DNA from: Aquirufa sp.
Lineage (GTDB): Bacteria > Bacteroidota > Bacteroidia > Cytophagales > Spirosomataceae
Reading direction: 5' to 3'
DNA length: 64,000 nucleotides
NCBI GenBank assembly: GCA_030833145.1
Contig: JAURHT010000001.1
Span: 1 to 64,000, forward strand
In this document: positions 1-7,645 of the stretch, in pieces
Layout of the letters: each line of letters starts with the position of its first letter
How positions within the stretch are numbered: the stretch's first letter is position 1
Notes under the pieces: generated by a model
Databases searched by the model: none
What the model saw: the letters and a program-made list of their open reading frames with translations, nothing else
What the model was told of the DNA's origin: nothing
Program-made: the position numbers and the translations under genes

Positions 1-218
1 CAGGCGTCAATGATTTGACCTATTTCTTTAATGGTAAATCCAACTGATTTGGCATCACTAATGAATTCAAGTTTCTCAATCGTTACTGCATCATAGTGAA
101 AGTACTTATTCGATTTCACCGATGGATCTTGCTTACCCTCTATCAACCCTGATTTTTCATAAAAACGGATTGTGTGGATTGAGATGCCTGTTTTTTTGGA
201 TAGCTCGTTTATTAACAT
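1..218 (-). CDS. MerR-family transcriptional regulator, N-terminal part (runs off the window)
   Basis: Reading the minus strand from the ATG at 218 gives a start MLINELSKKTGISIHTIRFY, which is the MerR winged-helix N-terminus; the RFYE element and a following wing segment are recognisable. About 72 codons are visible and the C-terminal effector part lies outside the window, so the inducer class cannot be told. The gene is divergent from the short-chain dehydrogenase at 328 with a 109-bp shared gap, so it probably controls that gene, as MerR regulators often act on a divergent promoter. The family call is firm and the target is inferred. Confidence 0.85.
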   Translation of the reverse strand, partial: MLINELSKKTGISIHTIRFYEKSGLIEGKQDPSVKSNKYFHYDAVTIEKLEFISDAKSVGFTIKEIGQIIDA

Positions 219-327
219 ATCACAAATATAGGGTGTTGAAAAATAAATATCAACTATAGACTATGCTCTACTGTTGTAGGTTTAAAATTATCACAATATG
301 TTTGTGAATCAAACAAATAATTAGATA

Positions 328-1143
328 ATGAGACAAACAATTTTAATTACAGGCGCAAGCAGTGGTATAGGAAAAGAAACAGCAAAATTCTTTCAATCAA
401 ATGGATGGAATGTTATTGCAACAATGAGAAATCCTGAAAACGAAACGGAATTGAATGGTTTGGAGAATGTTTTTGTGACGAAACTTGATGTATTGGATTT
501 GGAATCAATCAACCAAGCAATAACCAAAGGGATTGAAAAGTTTGGAGGAATTGAGGTATTGCTTAACAATGCTGGATATGGTGCTTACGGCCCATTAGAA
601 TCTTTTCCAAGAGAAAAGATTTTACGTCAATTCAATACCAACGTTATTGGACTTTTGGATGTAACAAGAGCCATTCTACCGCATTTTAGAGAACATAAAA
701 AAGGAATAATAATGAATGTTTCCTCAATGGGAGGTAAAATGACTTTCCCTTTGGGCTCATTATACCACGGAACAAAATTCGCTGTTGAAGGTATATCCGA
801 GTCATTAAGATATGAGGTGGAAGAATTTGGGGGTAAGGTTAAAATTATTGAGCCTGGGGCTATAGCCACAGATTTTGCAGGTCGTTCTTTTGATTTTAAT
901 AATAATGAAAAGTTGAGTGCCTATCAAAATATTGTAGGTAAAATAATGACCGTATTCCCTCAAATGATTAAGAATGCCTCATCAACCAATGTGGTTACTA
1001 AAGTTATTTATGAAGCAGCAACAGATGGAAAAAATAGACTAAGGTATATGGCAGGAAAAGACGCCAAGCTGTACAATCTATTGAATAAGTTATTGGGATA
1101 TGGGTTTATTTTCAAAATGAATAAGAAGTTTTTTAAATTGTAA
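328..1143 (+). CDS. Short-chain dehydrogenase/reductase (SDR)
   Basis: This is a classical SDR of 271 residues, a cytosolic NAD(P)-dependent oxidoreductase. The Rossmann glycine motif TGASSGIG is at residues 8-15, NNAG at 80-83, the catalytic serine in VSS near 132, and the YxxxK pair as Y146 and K150 (YHGTK). All catalytic positions are present, so it should be active; the substrate cannot be predicted. The next gene starts four bases after its stop, so the two are probably co-transcribed. The coding sequence is AT-rich compared with genes beyond 4.6 kb. A divergent MerR gene suggests inducible expression. Confidence 0.9.
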   Translation: MRQTILITGASSGIGKETAKFFQSNGWNVIATMRNPENETELNGLENVFVTKLDVLDLESINQAITKGIEKFGGIEVLLNNAGYGAYGPLESFPREKILRQFNTNVIGLLDVTRAILPHFREHKKGIIMNVSSMGGKMTFPLGSLYHGTKFAVEGISESLRYEVEEFGGKVKIIEPGAIATDFAGRSFDFNNNEKLSAYQNIVGKIMTVFPQMIKNASSTNVVTKVIYEAATDGKNRLRYMAGKDAKLYNLLNKLLGYGFIFKMNKKFFKL

Positions 1144-1146
1144 GGT

Positions 1147-1641
1147 ATGAATCCAATTGTCAGATATTTTACCGGTGAAAAGTTAGAGAGCTTTTTGTTT
1201 TTGGGTTTGGGAATTTTAGGATTAGCCCTAGCCCTATTCTTCCTTTTTATTCTCAAAACATCTTTTCTAAAAGGAGTTGCTATTCCCTTTCTTTTGGTTT
1301 CTTTTTTAGAAATAGTAGTAGGGGTAACTCTGATATATCGAAGTCCAAAGGATATTATAAGGGTCGAGACCTACTTATCTGAAAAAAATGAAATGATACA
1401 AAAAGAAGAGATTCCCAGGATGGAAGATGTGATGCGAAATTTTGTAATTTTCAGGTACACTGAAATCACTTTGATAATAGTTGGTATTATCCTAATGTAT
1501 GGTTTTAGGCAAAATTTGCTATGGAATGGAATTGGATTAGGTCTGTTTATTCAATCAAGCCTAGTCTTACTTTTAGATTTCTTTGCAGAACGAAGAGGAG
1601 AAATCTATCTCGCTTATTTAAGGTCAATAATTGAAAATTGA
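1147..1641 (+). CDS. Hypothetical integral membrane protein
   Basis: The product has 164 residues and no family I can name. It has four probable membrane segments: about residues 17-35 and 43-65 in the N-terminal half, and about 102-120 and 124-142 after a charged central loop rich in Glu and Lys. It starts four bases after the SDR stop, so it is most likely its operon partner. Function is unknown; a small membrane partner of an SDR could be regulatory or simply co-transferred. Confidence 0.7.
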   Translation: MNPIVRYFTGEKLESFLFLGLGILGLALALFFLFILKTSFLKGVAIPFLLVSFLEIVVGVTLIYRSPKDIIRVETYLSEKNEMIQKEEIPRMEDVMRNFVIFRYTEITLIIVGIILMYGFRQNLLWNGIGLGLFIQSSLVLLLDFFAERRGEIYLAYLRSIIEN

Positions 1642-1656
1642 AATAATTTCAAGAAT

Positions 1657-1735
1657 TTCAACCCTTCAATTTCCTGACAGTTACAAACTCAATCAACTTA
1701 TTATAGTTGCATCTTTCGTCTGTAAGGGGAGCAAG
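1657..1735 (+). repeat. 79-bp direct repeat, copy 1
   Basis: This copy aligns without gaps to 4432-4510 with 68 of 79 positions identical. The most conserved block is the last third, containing TATAGTTGCATCTTTCG and then TGTAAGGGGAGCAAG, after which a terminator hairpin begins. TATAGTTG is one base off the Bacteroidota -7 box TAnnTTTG, so the unit may be a promoter plus a short terminated RNA of about 50-60 nt. It could instead be a recombination or target site, because the two copies bracket a three-gene AT-rich segment. Confidence 0.75.
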
Positions 1736-1740
1736 TTGAG

Positions 1741-1770
1741 AAAAGAGGTCTAATTGACCTCTTTTTTGTT
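1741..1770 (+). terminator. Rho-independent terminator
   Basis: A 10-bp stem (AAAAGAGGTC paired with GACCTCTTTT, loop TAATT) is followed by a run of T. It closes the SDR/membrane-protein operon, or the short RNA proposed in repeat copy 1. The stem sequence differs from the hairpin after repeat copy 2 although the upstream repeat is conserved. Confidence 0.8.
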
Positions 1771-1835
1771 TTTAGAACCTTCTAAAACCCCCTCTGGCGT
1801 TGATTAAAACCTCAATTGGGGGTGTGTACTTTGGA

Positions 1836-1884
1836 GTTGCAGCTTTTCCATTTTCAAAATGGACTTTTTCTGAAAAGATGCAAC
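1836..1884. repeat. Nested inverted repeat in a 240-bp gene-free stretch
   Basis: An outer pair GTTGCAGCTTTT and AAAAGATGCAAC flanks an inner 15-bp palindrome CCATTTTCAAAATGG. Read on the minus strand, the right arm with its flank (TATAAGTTGCATCTTTTC) resembles the conserved core of the 79-bp repeats, so this may be a degenerate inverted third copy. It lies just downstream of the propeller gene stop on the minus strand, so it could also act as a hairpin at the end of that transcript. Nothing else is visible between 1771 and 2007. Confidence 0.5.
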
Positions 1885-2007
1885 TTATATATCTGTTTCT
1901 TCGTCTGCACCTTCCTTCAAATGTGTAAACCCTTTACTCAAACAAATACTCATTATTATTCCGTCTGCCCAAATTTCAAAACCCAATGTGTGTGTTCGTA
2001 CTTATGG

Positions 2008-3078
2008 TTAATATATTCTTTCGAAAGACTTGCCATTGAAACGAAAAACACCATTTCCTCCAAACCACAACTCTCCTTGCTTGCTTTTATATATGGTCGA
2101 AATGAATGTACCCTCAAGTCCATCCTTTTCAGTAAAATTTTTAAAAGAATTACCATCAAATCTCCATACTCCAGATTCTACTGTCCCTATCCAAATATTT
2201 CCTTCAGCATCTTCTCCAATGGAATAAGCTCTTTCAAGTGAATTGCCTTTGGTGTCCTCCTTTTTCAATTTATATTGTGTTGTCAAATTAATTGCTTCTT
2301 TTCCGTCATACTTTAAAACACCGCTGCCATTATTAGCAATCCAAAGATTTCCTTTGCTGTCTTCCAAGAAGCCACGGATATGCAGGCCTCCTATTTCTTT
2401 AGTTAATCCCAAACTTTCATCAGTTATTATTTTGAAATCTGAGCCATTATATCCAATTAATGCTCTGTAGGCTCCAAACCAAATCGTGCCATTCTTACCT
2501 TTTACAAAAGGTGTTGAAATATTGTATTTAAACCCATCATCAGGTTTAGATGTAACAGGAAATAGGCGATAGGAAAGCTTTTGTCCATTATATTGATACA
2601 CACCTGGATTCTTTTCAAGTTTATTGTAGTCAATTAATTCATCGCCTTTAAACCAAATGTCTTTATCTCCTAATTTCCATTGTGTTGTTGAATTGTAATT
2701 TCTTTCTTTATAAATGGACATTTTTCGTCCATCGTATATACTTAATCCTCTACCACACTCAAACCATATGATGCCATTTGTATCTTCATAAATATTTCTT
2801 ACCTGATTGTGACTTAACCCGTTTTCTGCAGAGAAATATTGAAACTTACCATTATGAAGCAAACACACGCCTTCTTTGTCACTACCAAACCAAATATTTC
2901 CTTTACTATCCTCTAAAAATGACCGAACCCCAGTTGTGTATTTCAACAAATTGCTATCGGTTTTATTCTGTTGTATCTGATTTTCCTTATTTGGTTGACT
3001 ACTGCAAGAAATTGTTACCGCTATCAATAATGTCCAATAAAGGATAGAAAGATATTTATGATTTAAGTTCACTTTCAT
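2008..3078 (-). CDS. Beta-propeller lipoprotein of the two-component regulator propeller type
   Basis: The 356-residue product begins with a lipoprotein signal: a hydrophobic stretch ending TISC at about residue 25, so it should be lipid-anchored in the cell envelope. The rest is built from repeats of the form (F/I)xEDxxGNIWFG spaced roughly 40-60 residues apart, the Reg_prop signature known from the periplasmic sensor half of hybrid two-component systems. Here there is no transmembrane segment, histidine kinase or receiver domain after the propeller, so it is a stand-alone propeller that probably binds a ligand or partner. It points away from the HxlR gene on the same strand, and its neighbours are all accessory-looking. 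Confidence 0.8.
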   Translation of the reverse strand: MKVNLNHKYLSILYWTLLIAVTISCSSQPNKENQIQQNKTDSNLLKYTTGVRSFLEDSKGNIWFGSDKEGVCLLHNGKFQYFSAENGLSHNQVRNIYEDTNGIIWFECGRGLSIYDGRKMSIYKERNYNSTTQWKLGDKDIWFKGDELIDYNKLEKNPGVYQYNGQKLSYRLFPVTSKPDDGFKYNISTPFVKGKNGTIWFGAYRALIGYNGSDFKIITDESLGLTKEIGGLHIRGFLEDSKGNLWIANNGSGVLKYDGKEAINLTTQYKLKKEDTKGNSLERAYSIGEDAEGNIWIGTVESGVWRFDGNSFKNFTEKDGLEGTFISTIYKSKQGELWFGGNGVFRFNGKSFERIY

Positions 3079-3212
3079 TGTAAGGGTGTCTTTTAGTATA
3101 CGAACAACATTTAAAAGTACATAAGTTTTTCTGACATAACCCTCTGCGTGAGAAAAACACCCCCTTTTTTGTTGTCTATCAGTGAGTTAGGGTAGCTGCA
3201 TCGTTCTAAAAA

Positions 3213-3560
3213 TCAAGTAAATTCATTAATGATTTTTTTAGCAGTATGAGTATTACCCCAATTAGCAAGTTCGTGTAATAATGGGAGTAACGATTTGCCA
3301 GCGTTACTTAAAGAATATTCTACTCGAGGAGGCATTTCAGTGAATTCAATTCTGTGAATCAATCCATATTGCTCTAATTCTCTCAACTCACTAGACAATA
3401 CTTTATTTGAAATCGACGGTATGATTTGGTTTAGTTTCCCAAATCGAATTGTCCTTTCTCCAATACAGTTTAGTATGATGGGCTTCCATTTACCTCCAAT
3501 AATACTTATTGTGCGGGTTACGGGACAATTTAATGGGTTGTCGATAAATTTGCTACTCAT
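3213..3560 (-). CDS. HxlR-family transcriptional regulator
   Basis: This 115-residue winged-helix protein has the HxlR pattern: NCPVTRTISIIGGKWKPIIL near residues 12-31 with the early cysteine common in redox- or aldehyde-sensing members, then the recognition region ISNKVLSSELRELEQYGLI and a wing ending in PPRVEYSLSNAG. The length is typical. It is divergent from the exported protein at 3647 with an 86-bp gap, and HxlR proteins usually regulate the adjacent divergent gene, so that gene is the likely target. The signal sensed is unknown. Confidence 0.9.
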   Translation of the reverse strand: MSSKFIDNPLNCPVTRTISIIGGKWKPIILNCIGERTIRFGKLNQIIPSISNKVLSSELRELEQYGLIHRIEFTEMPPRVEYSLSNAGKSLLPLLHELANWGNTHTAKKIINEFT

Positions 3561-3646
3561 AATTTGGTTACCTTTTGGTTACTTGTATTTACTAAATTAG
3601 TTACGAATGTATACCATTTGAAATAGATTTGTAAAAAAAATATAAA

Positions 3647-4408
3647 ATGAAAAATTACATCCAGATTATCAGTTTTTTATTAATTAAGTTCGTTTTTGTT
3701 TCCTCCGTTTTTGCTCAAACAAAATTGACTTTAGGGAAACAAGTTTTTGAATTACATAACGTGACAGGATCAATCATTAAGTTTCAAGGGGAATCTGTCC
3801 TTAAAATTGAAAGAGATTTAAACTCTTTGCCATTTGACCCAAATAGATTAGAGGCAACTGTAGATGAAAAACATTATGCAAAATTAGTTGGATTAAATGA
3901 TTTTGAAAATGGAACCATTGAGATTAAAATGTATAGTCAAATTCAAGATCCGTCCCCTTTTGCAGGAGCTGCCGGTTTTATTGGCTTGTATTATCGAATT
4001 GCTCCAAACGATTCAGCGTTCGAGTCAATTTATTTGCGACCTAAAGCTGGAAGAGCCCCCAATCAAATGCATAGAAACCACGCTGTTCAATATTTTTCTT
4101 ATCCGGATGCAAAATTTGAAACACTTAGAAAAAATTATCCTCCTGGCTCGTATGAGGGTTCGGCACCAGTTGCTTTAAAAGAATGGATAACAATGAGAAT
4201 TGAGGTAAATGGAGAAACGGCCGAAATGTTTATTAACAATATGAAATATTCCTCTTTTATCGTTGATAAAATGTTGGGTAAAGTTAAAAAAGGTGGAGTT
4301 GGACTTTATGTTGATATTGCGACAGTTGGATACTTTAAGGATTTGAAAATAATAAAAAGACCTTATAAAGCTCCAATTCAGAAAGAAGTTAAACAGGAAG
4401 GTATTTAA
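3647..4408 (+). CDS. Exported LamG/DUF1080-like protein
   Basis: A signal peptide of about 23 residues ending VFAQ directs this 253-residue protein to the periplasm or beyond. The remainder has the alternating strand pattern of a concanavalin-like jelly roll, with fragments such as NGTIEIKMYSQ, GFIGLYYRI and WITMRIEVNGETAEMFINN that match the DUF1080 (3-keto-disaccharide hydrolase) or LamG style of carbohydrate-binding fold. I cannot point to catalytic residues, so binding or hydrolysis of a glycan is inferred from the fold only. It is divergent from an HxlR regulator. Confidence 0.65.
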   Translation: MKNYIQIISFLLIKFVFVSSVFAQTKLTLGKQVFELHNVTGSIIKFQGESVLKIERDLNSLPFDPNRLEATVDEKHYAKLVGLNDFENGTIEIKMYSQIQDPSPFAGAAGFIGLYYRIAPNDSAFESIYLRPKAGRAPNQMHRNHAVQYFSYPDAKFETLRKNYPPGSYEGSAPVALKEWITMRIEVNGETAEMFINNMKYSSFIVDKMLGKVKKGGVGLYVDIATVGYFKDLKIIKRPYKAPIQKEVKQEGI

Positions 4409-4431
4409 ACTCTCTGTCAATTTGCACGAAG

Positions 4432-4510
4432 TTTAACCCTTTAATTTCCTGATTGTCACATACTCAATCATCGGATTATAGTTGCATCTTTCGATTGTAA
4501 GGGGAGCAAG
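4432..4510 (+). repeat. 79-bp direct repeat, copy 2
   Basis: This is the second copy of the unit at 1657-1735, of identical length and differing at 11 positions. It starts 23 bases after the stop of the LamG-like gene and runs directly into a terminator whose stem sequence is unrelated to that after copy 1. Conservation of the upstream part with exchange of the hairpin arms argues that the conserved stretch itself has a role (promoter, RNA element or recombination site). Confidence 0.75.
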
Positions 4511-4535
4511 CCGATCATTTCTGATCGGCTTTTTT
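4509..4535 (+). terminator. Rho-independent terminator
   Basis: A 9-bp stem AGCCGATCA/TGATCGGCT with a four-base loop is followed by six T. It ends transcription from the LamG-like gene and from any short RNA started inside repeat copy 2. Confidence 0.85.
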
Positions 4536-4591
4536 GTTGATATTCAATTTCGACCGAAGGAGTTTTGCTCACAAAATCGATTTCTGTATAT

Positions 4592-5701
4592 TTAACTCAT
4601 CCGATACCGCGTACTGCGCCCTCCCGCATCGTCTTTTTGCAGAATGTTTTTTGAGAGGAGGTCGTTTAGATCTCTGATGGCGGTGTCTTTTGAGCATTTG
4701 CAGATCTTTGCCCATTTTTCTGACGTGATGTTGTCGTCGAAGCCATCAAGGATCTTGCTGAGCATTTTTTTCTGTCTTTCGTTAAGCGAAATTGAACTAT
4801 TTTTTTGCCAAAAAACAGCTTTCGCCAGCACTTTCTTTAACACCTCATCTGTTGATTTCAGGGCCTTGATGAGGGTCTGTAGAAACCAGGTGAGCCACTC
4901 AGTTAAGTCAAGGTTTCCTTTTTGGGTCTTCTCCAAAATCGTATAATAGGCAATTCTATCTAGCTGGATTTGTGCAGAAAGACTGTAAAACCGTTGCGCG
5001 CTGGTGTCTGAGCGGGCCATTAATAAATCCGTCATCGCGCGCGCAATTCGACCATTTCCATCGTCAAAAGGGTGGATGGTGAGTAGCCACAAGTGCGCGA
5101 CACCTGCCTTTATGACCGAATCCAACGTATTATTTGTGTTAAACCAGTCTAAAAACAGGGCCATTTCAGCTGAGATTTTGGCAGAATCGGGCGCTTGAAA
5201 ATGGACTTTTTCGTTACCAAAAGCTCCTGAAACTACCTGCATCGGACCCTTTTTGTCCGTGCGCCATTGACCTACCGAAATGGGGTACATGCCGGAGCGT
5301 CCGCTGGGGAAAAGGGCGGAATGCCAGTTGAAAAGGCGATCAGAGGTGAGTGGGTCGTTAAAGTTTTGGGTTGCATCCAGCATCATTTCCACCACGCCAT
5401 CCACGTGGCGATCAGAGGGTATGGACCCGGCAATTTCCAAACCTAATTGCCGCGCTATGGAGGAGCGAACCTGCTCCGCATTCAAGCGCTCGCCTTCAAT
5501 TTCCGAAGTCTTCAAAACGTCGAGGGTTAGGGTCTCTAAAAAGGCCTCATTTTGTAAGGAAAAGCTCAAAGCCTCCATCTTTCCCAAAATCCGACCTTGC
5601 AAGAAATGCACCTCACTTAAGGGCAAGATCAGCTGATCTAATCTCCAAGTGAAGTTAGACCAGGACTCGAGTTCGTGGATGTAGGCGTTTAATCGTTGCA
5701 T
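4592..5701 (-). CDS. Fic-family protein with C-terminal winged helix (probable AMPylase)
   Basis: The protein of 369 residues has a DUF4172-like N-terminal helical part, a Fic core and a C-terminal winged helix. The Fic motif HPFDDGNGRIAR (about residues 210-221) is complete, so it should transfer AMP from ATP to a hydroxyl on a target protein. An N-terminal TSEIEG (about 65-70) matches the inhibitory motif (S/T)xxxE(G/N), so activity is likely self-restrained. I chose the ATG at 5701 over a TTG three codons upstream because the latter lies inside the operator. The winged helix and the overlapping palindromes suggest autoregulation. The target is unknown. Confidence 0.88.
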   Translation of the reverse strand: MQRLNAYIHELESWSNFTWRLDQLILPLSEVHFLQGRILGKMEALSFSLQNEAFLETLTLDVLKTSEIEGERLNAEQVRSSIARQLGLEIAGSIPSDRHVDGVVEMMLDATQNFNDPLTSDRLFNWHSALFPSGRSGMYPISVGQWRTDKKGPMQVVSGAFGNEKVHFQAPDSAKISAEMALFLDWFNTNNTLDSVIKAGVAHLWLLTIHPFDDGNGRIARAMTDLLMARSDTSAQRFYSLSAQIQLDRIAYYTILEKTQKGNLDLTEWLTWFLQTLIKALKSTDEVLKKVLAKAVFWQKNSSISLNERQKKMLSKILDGFDDNITSEKWAKICKCSKDTAIRDLNDLLSKNILQKDDAGGRSTRYRMS

Positions 5702-5736
5702 AATTTGCAACGAATGTAGGGATTATTCGTTGCAAA
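5694..5736 (-). promoter_or_regulatory. Operator cluster over the fic start codon
   Basis: Three half-sites of TCGTTGCA are present. Two form a perfect 7-bp inverted repeat across the start codon (CGTTGCA at 5694-5700, TGCAACG at 5706-5712). The outer pair TTTGCAACGAAT (5704-5715) and ATTCGTTGCAAA (5725-5736) is a perfect 12-bp inverted repeat with a 9-bp spacer. A -7-like box TACATTCG on the minus strand (5718-5711) and a T-rich -33 element lie within it, so a bound repressor would block transcription of the Fic gene. Confidence 0.7.
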
Positions 5737-5888
5737 AAATCATTATGCCTTGATTTTCTTCAAATAGGATCGGTTTTTTTGTTCCCTTTTCCCTTTTGGG
5801 AACATATTTTACTTAGTCACATAATAAATTAAATGTCCTTAGAAATTAATTTGTTATAGAAATTCTGAGAACCATAAAATTTACCAAA

Positions 5889-6743
5889 ATGAAGCACCTT
5901 TTTTTGATAGGAGTATTACTCTTTTCACAGTCTATTTTTGCCCAATTCCCCTTAACGAAAGAGCTGACAGCTAAGTTTGATTTGACCTCGAAATACAACA
6001 AGACGAATTATACGTTAGAGGTTTCGCTGCCGGTTAACTATAATACGAATACGAAGTATCCGGTCTATTATATTTTAGACGGATATTATGCTGCAGCGAT
6101 AGCTCACGGGGCGCATCGGACTTTACAATTAGAGAATCTGATTGAGGACGTAATTGTAGTTACCATTTCAGGTCCAGAGAAATCGACGAGTGAATGGTTA
6201 ATTAATCGTTGGCCTGATTATACTTTTTCCAAAGATCCTACGAATGATGTAGGAGCAGCCAAGTATTTTAAACTTCCCGATGGAAGTCTAATTTCTGGTA
6301 AAGGGGATCAATTCCTAGAAACTTTAACGAAACAAATATTTCCATTCATCGAAAACAAATACAGTTCAAATGGAACACGGGGAATTTCTGGTCATTCGTT
6401 AGGGGGCCAAATGGTAGCCTATTTAATGTTTAAAACACCTGAACTGTTTAACCGTTTTGGGATCAATAGTTCATCACAGCGCCTTTGGCTAAAAAATGAA
6501 ATTAGAACGATTGAAAATAACTATGCTGCAACGCATAAGGAGTATAATGGCAGAGTCTTTTTGTCTTTTGGTACGCTAGAGCCAAAAGATGGGATCGAAG
6601 ATTTGAAAGGTTTTGAGGCACAACTGAAGAGTCATTATAATAACATCGAAACCACATTTGTTGAATTTGCGGATGAAACTCATGGTTCTGTCATGTCCGC
6701 CATGCTAAGTCGTAGCATGTGGTATTTGTATAAAAGAAAGTAA
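5889..6743 (+). CDS. Exported esterase of the IroE/esterase-D type
   Basis: After a signal peptide of about 19 residues (ending FAQ) the 284-residue protein has an alpha/beta-hydrolase fold of the putative-esterase family (PF00756 type). The nucleophile elbow GHSLGG puts the catalytic serine at residue 170; YILDGYY near 61-67 is the strand that carries the oxyanion region, and a histidine in ETHGS near residue 267 completes a plausible triad. Family members cleave esters such as siderophore or acyl-glycan esters; the substrate here is not deducible. It is followed after 65 bp by another exported protein. Confidence 0.85.
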   Translation: MKHLFLIGVLLFSQSIFAQFPLTKELTAKFDLTSKYNKTNYTLEVSLPVNYNTNTKYPVYYILDGYYAAAIAHGAHRTLQLENLIEDVIVVTISGPEKSTSEWLINRWPDYTFSKDPTNDVGAAKYFKLPDGSLISGKGDQFLETLTKQIFPFIENKYSSNGTRGISGHSLGGQMVAYLMFKTPELFNRFGINSSSQRLWLKNEIRTIENNYAATHKEYNGRVFLSFGTLEPKDGIEDLKGFEAQLKSHYNNIETTFVEFADETHGSVMSAMLSRSMWYLYKRK

Positions 6744-6763
6744 AACAAAAAAAGTACCCTAAC

Positions 6764-6788
6764 TATCGGTATCATATTGATGCCGATA
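6764..6788. repeat. 11-bp inverted repeat between two exported-protein genes
   Basis: TATCGGTATCA and TGATGCCGATA are complementary apart from one G-U-compatible position, with a three-base loop. There is no T tract after it, so it may be an RNA stem in the leader of the next gene or an operator rather than a terminator. Confidence 0.5.
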
Positions 6789-6808
6789 AACCTTAAAAAT
6801 CAAAAAAC

Positions 6809-7588
6809 ATGAAAAAGATTTTATTACTCATTGCCGTATTATGCACGGTACAAATCGCAAATGCTCAAAGAGTATTCGCTTTACATGGTGTAAGAATTGA
6901 AGGCAACTTGGAAGCTTTCGAAAAAGTGGAGGCAGAGTTAAACGCAAAAGTGGCGCAAGATGCCGTAAACAAAGGGGAGATTCTTTATTGGAGCCTATCA
7001 AAAATTCAAAAATTAAATCAAATTGATAATCCAAATGAATATAATTATGTGTTTGCTCAGTGGGCAAATAACATTGATGAATTATTGAGCGCGAAAGCAG
7101 CTTGGTGGAACAATGCGGCAAAGGTTCTTACACCTGCAGAGTTAGAACAACGCAAAGCTCTTATGGCGCAATATAAATGGACTAAAGATGCTAATAACAT
7201 TTTTGTTGCAGAAGGTGAAGCCTATAATCCAGGAGAAGCAACGTATGTTCAGTTTAATTTTGGAAAACCTGCTAACGTATCAGGCTTTATTGCTGAGAAC
7301 AAGGCATTATGGAAACCATTCTTTGAAAAGAATATGGGTAAAATGAATATGAAGATTTGGGGTGTTGCTAGAAGACTGACTTTCCCTACGATGGAAACTA
7401 GTCATAACACAATAATGTCGTGGGATGCTTTTGGAAGTTTGGAAGATCTAATGAAATATAGAATTGGATTGAATATTCCAGGATATAACGAGGTTATACA
7501 AAAATCTAAAATGGCGACATATATGCCTGATGGCTTCTCTTATGCACCTATTTTAAAGATTCTAAAAACGACCACTCCTAAGAAATAA
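6809..7588 (+). CDS. Exported protein of unknown function
   Basis: The 259-residue product has a clear signal peptide (cut after about residue 19, ANAQ). I do not recognise a named domain. Two segments, about residues 24-100 and 145-240, each combine strands and helices with aromatic-rich patterns (YVFAQWANNIDELLSAKAAWW; IMSWDAFGSLEDLMKYRIG), which resembles a duplicated ferredoxin-like or dimeric alpha-beta barrel arrangement; this is only an impression. It lies 65 bp after the esterase on the same strand and ends at a strong terminator. Confidence 0.6.
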   Translation: MKKILLLIAVLCTVQIANAQRVFALHGVRIEGNLEAFEKVEAELNAKVAQDAVNKGEILYWSLSKIQKLNQIDNPNEYNYVFAQWANNIDELLSAKAAWWNNAAKVLTPAELEQRKALMAQYKWTKDANNIFVAEGEAYNPGEATYVQFNFGKPANVSGFIAENKALWKPFFEKNMGKMNMKIWGVARRLTFPTMETSHNTIMSWDAFGSLEDLMKYRIGLNIPGYNEVIQKSKMATYMPDGFSYAPILKILKTTTPKK

Positions 7589-7607
7589 TTAGTCGTTAAT
7601 TAATTAT

Positions 7608-7637
7608 AAAAAAGAGGTCAATTTTGACCTCTTTTTT
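7608..7637. terminator. Bidirectional terminator
   Basis: A 14-bp near-perfect stem, AAAAAAGAGGTCAA paired with TTGACCTCTTTTTT, separates two convergent genes and carries A and T tracts on both sides, so it can stop transcription from either direction. Confidence 0.85.
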
Positions 7638-7645
7638 GTTATCCT

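Noticed and set aside
1816..2241. 141-codon plus-strand ORF
   Set aside because: It is the reverse shadow of the propeller lipoprotein; it has no start context and low-complexity aromatic content.
1657..4510. Integron-cassette (attC-like) reading of the 79-bp repeats
   Set aside because: Copy 2 has GTTTAAC like an RYYYAAC core, but copy 1 does not and neither has the matching GTTRRRY end or strong internal symmetry; no integrase is seen.
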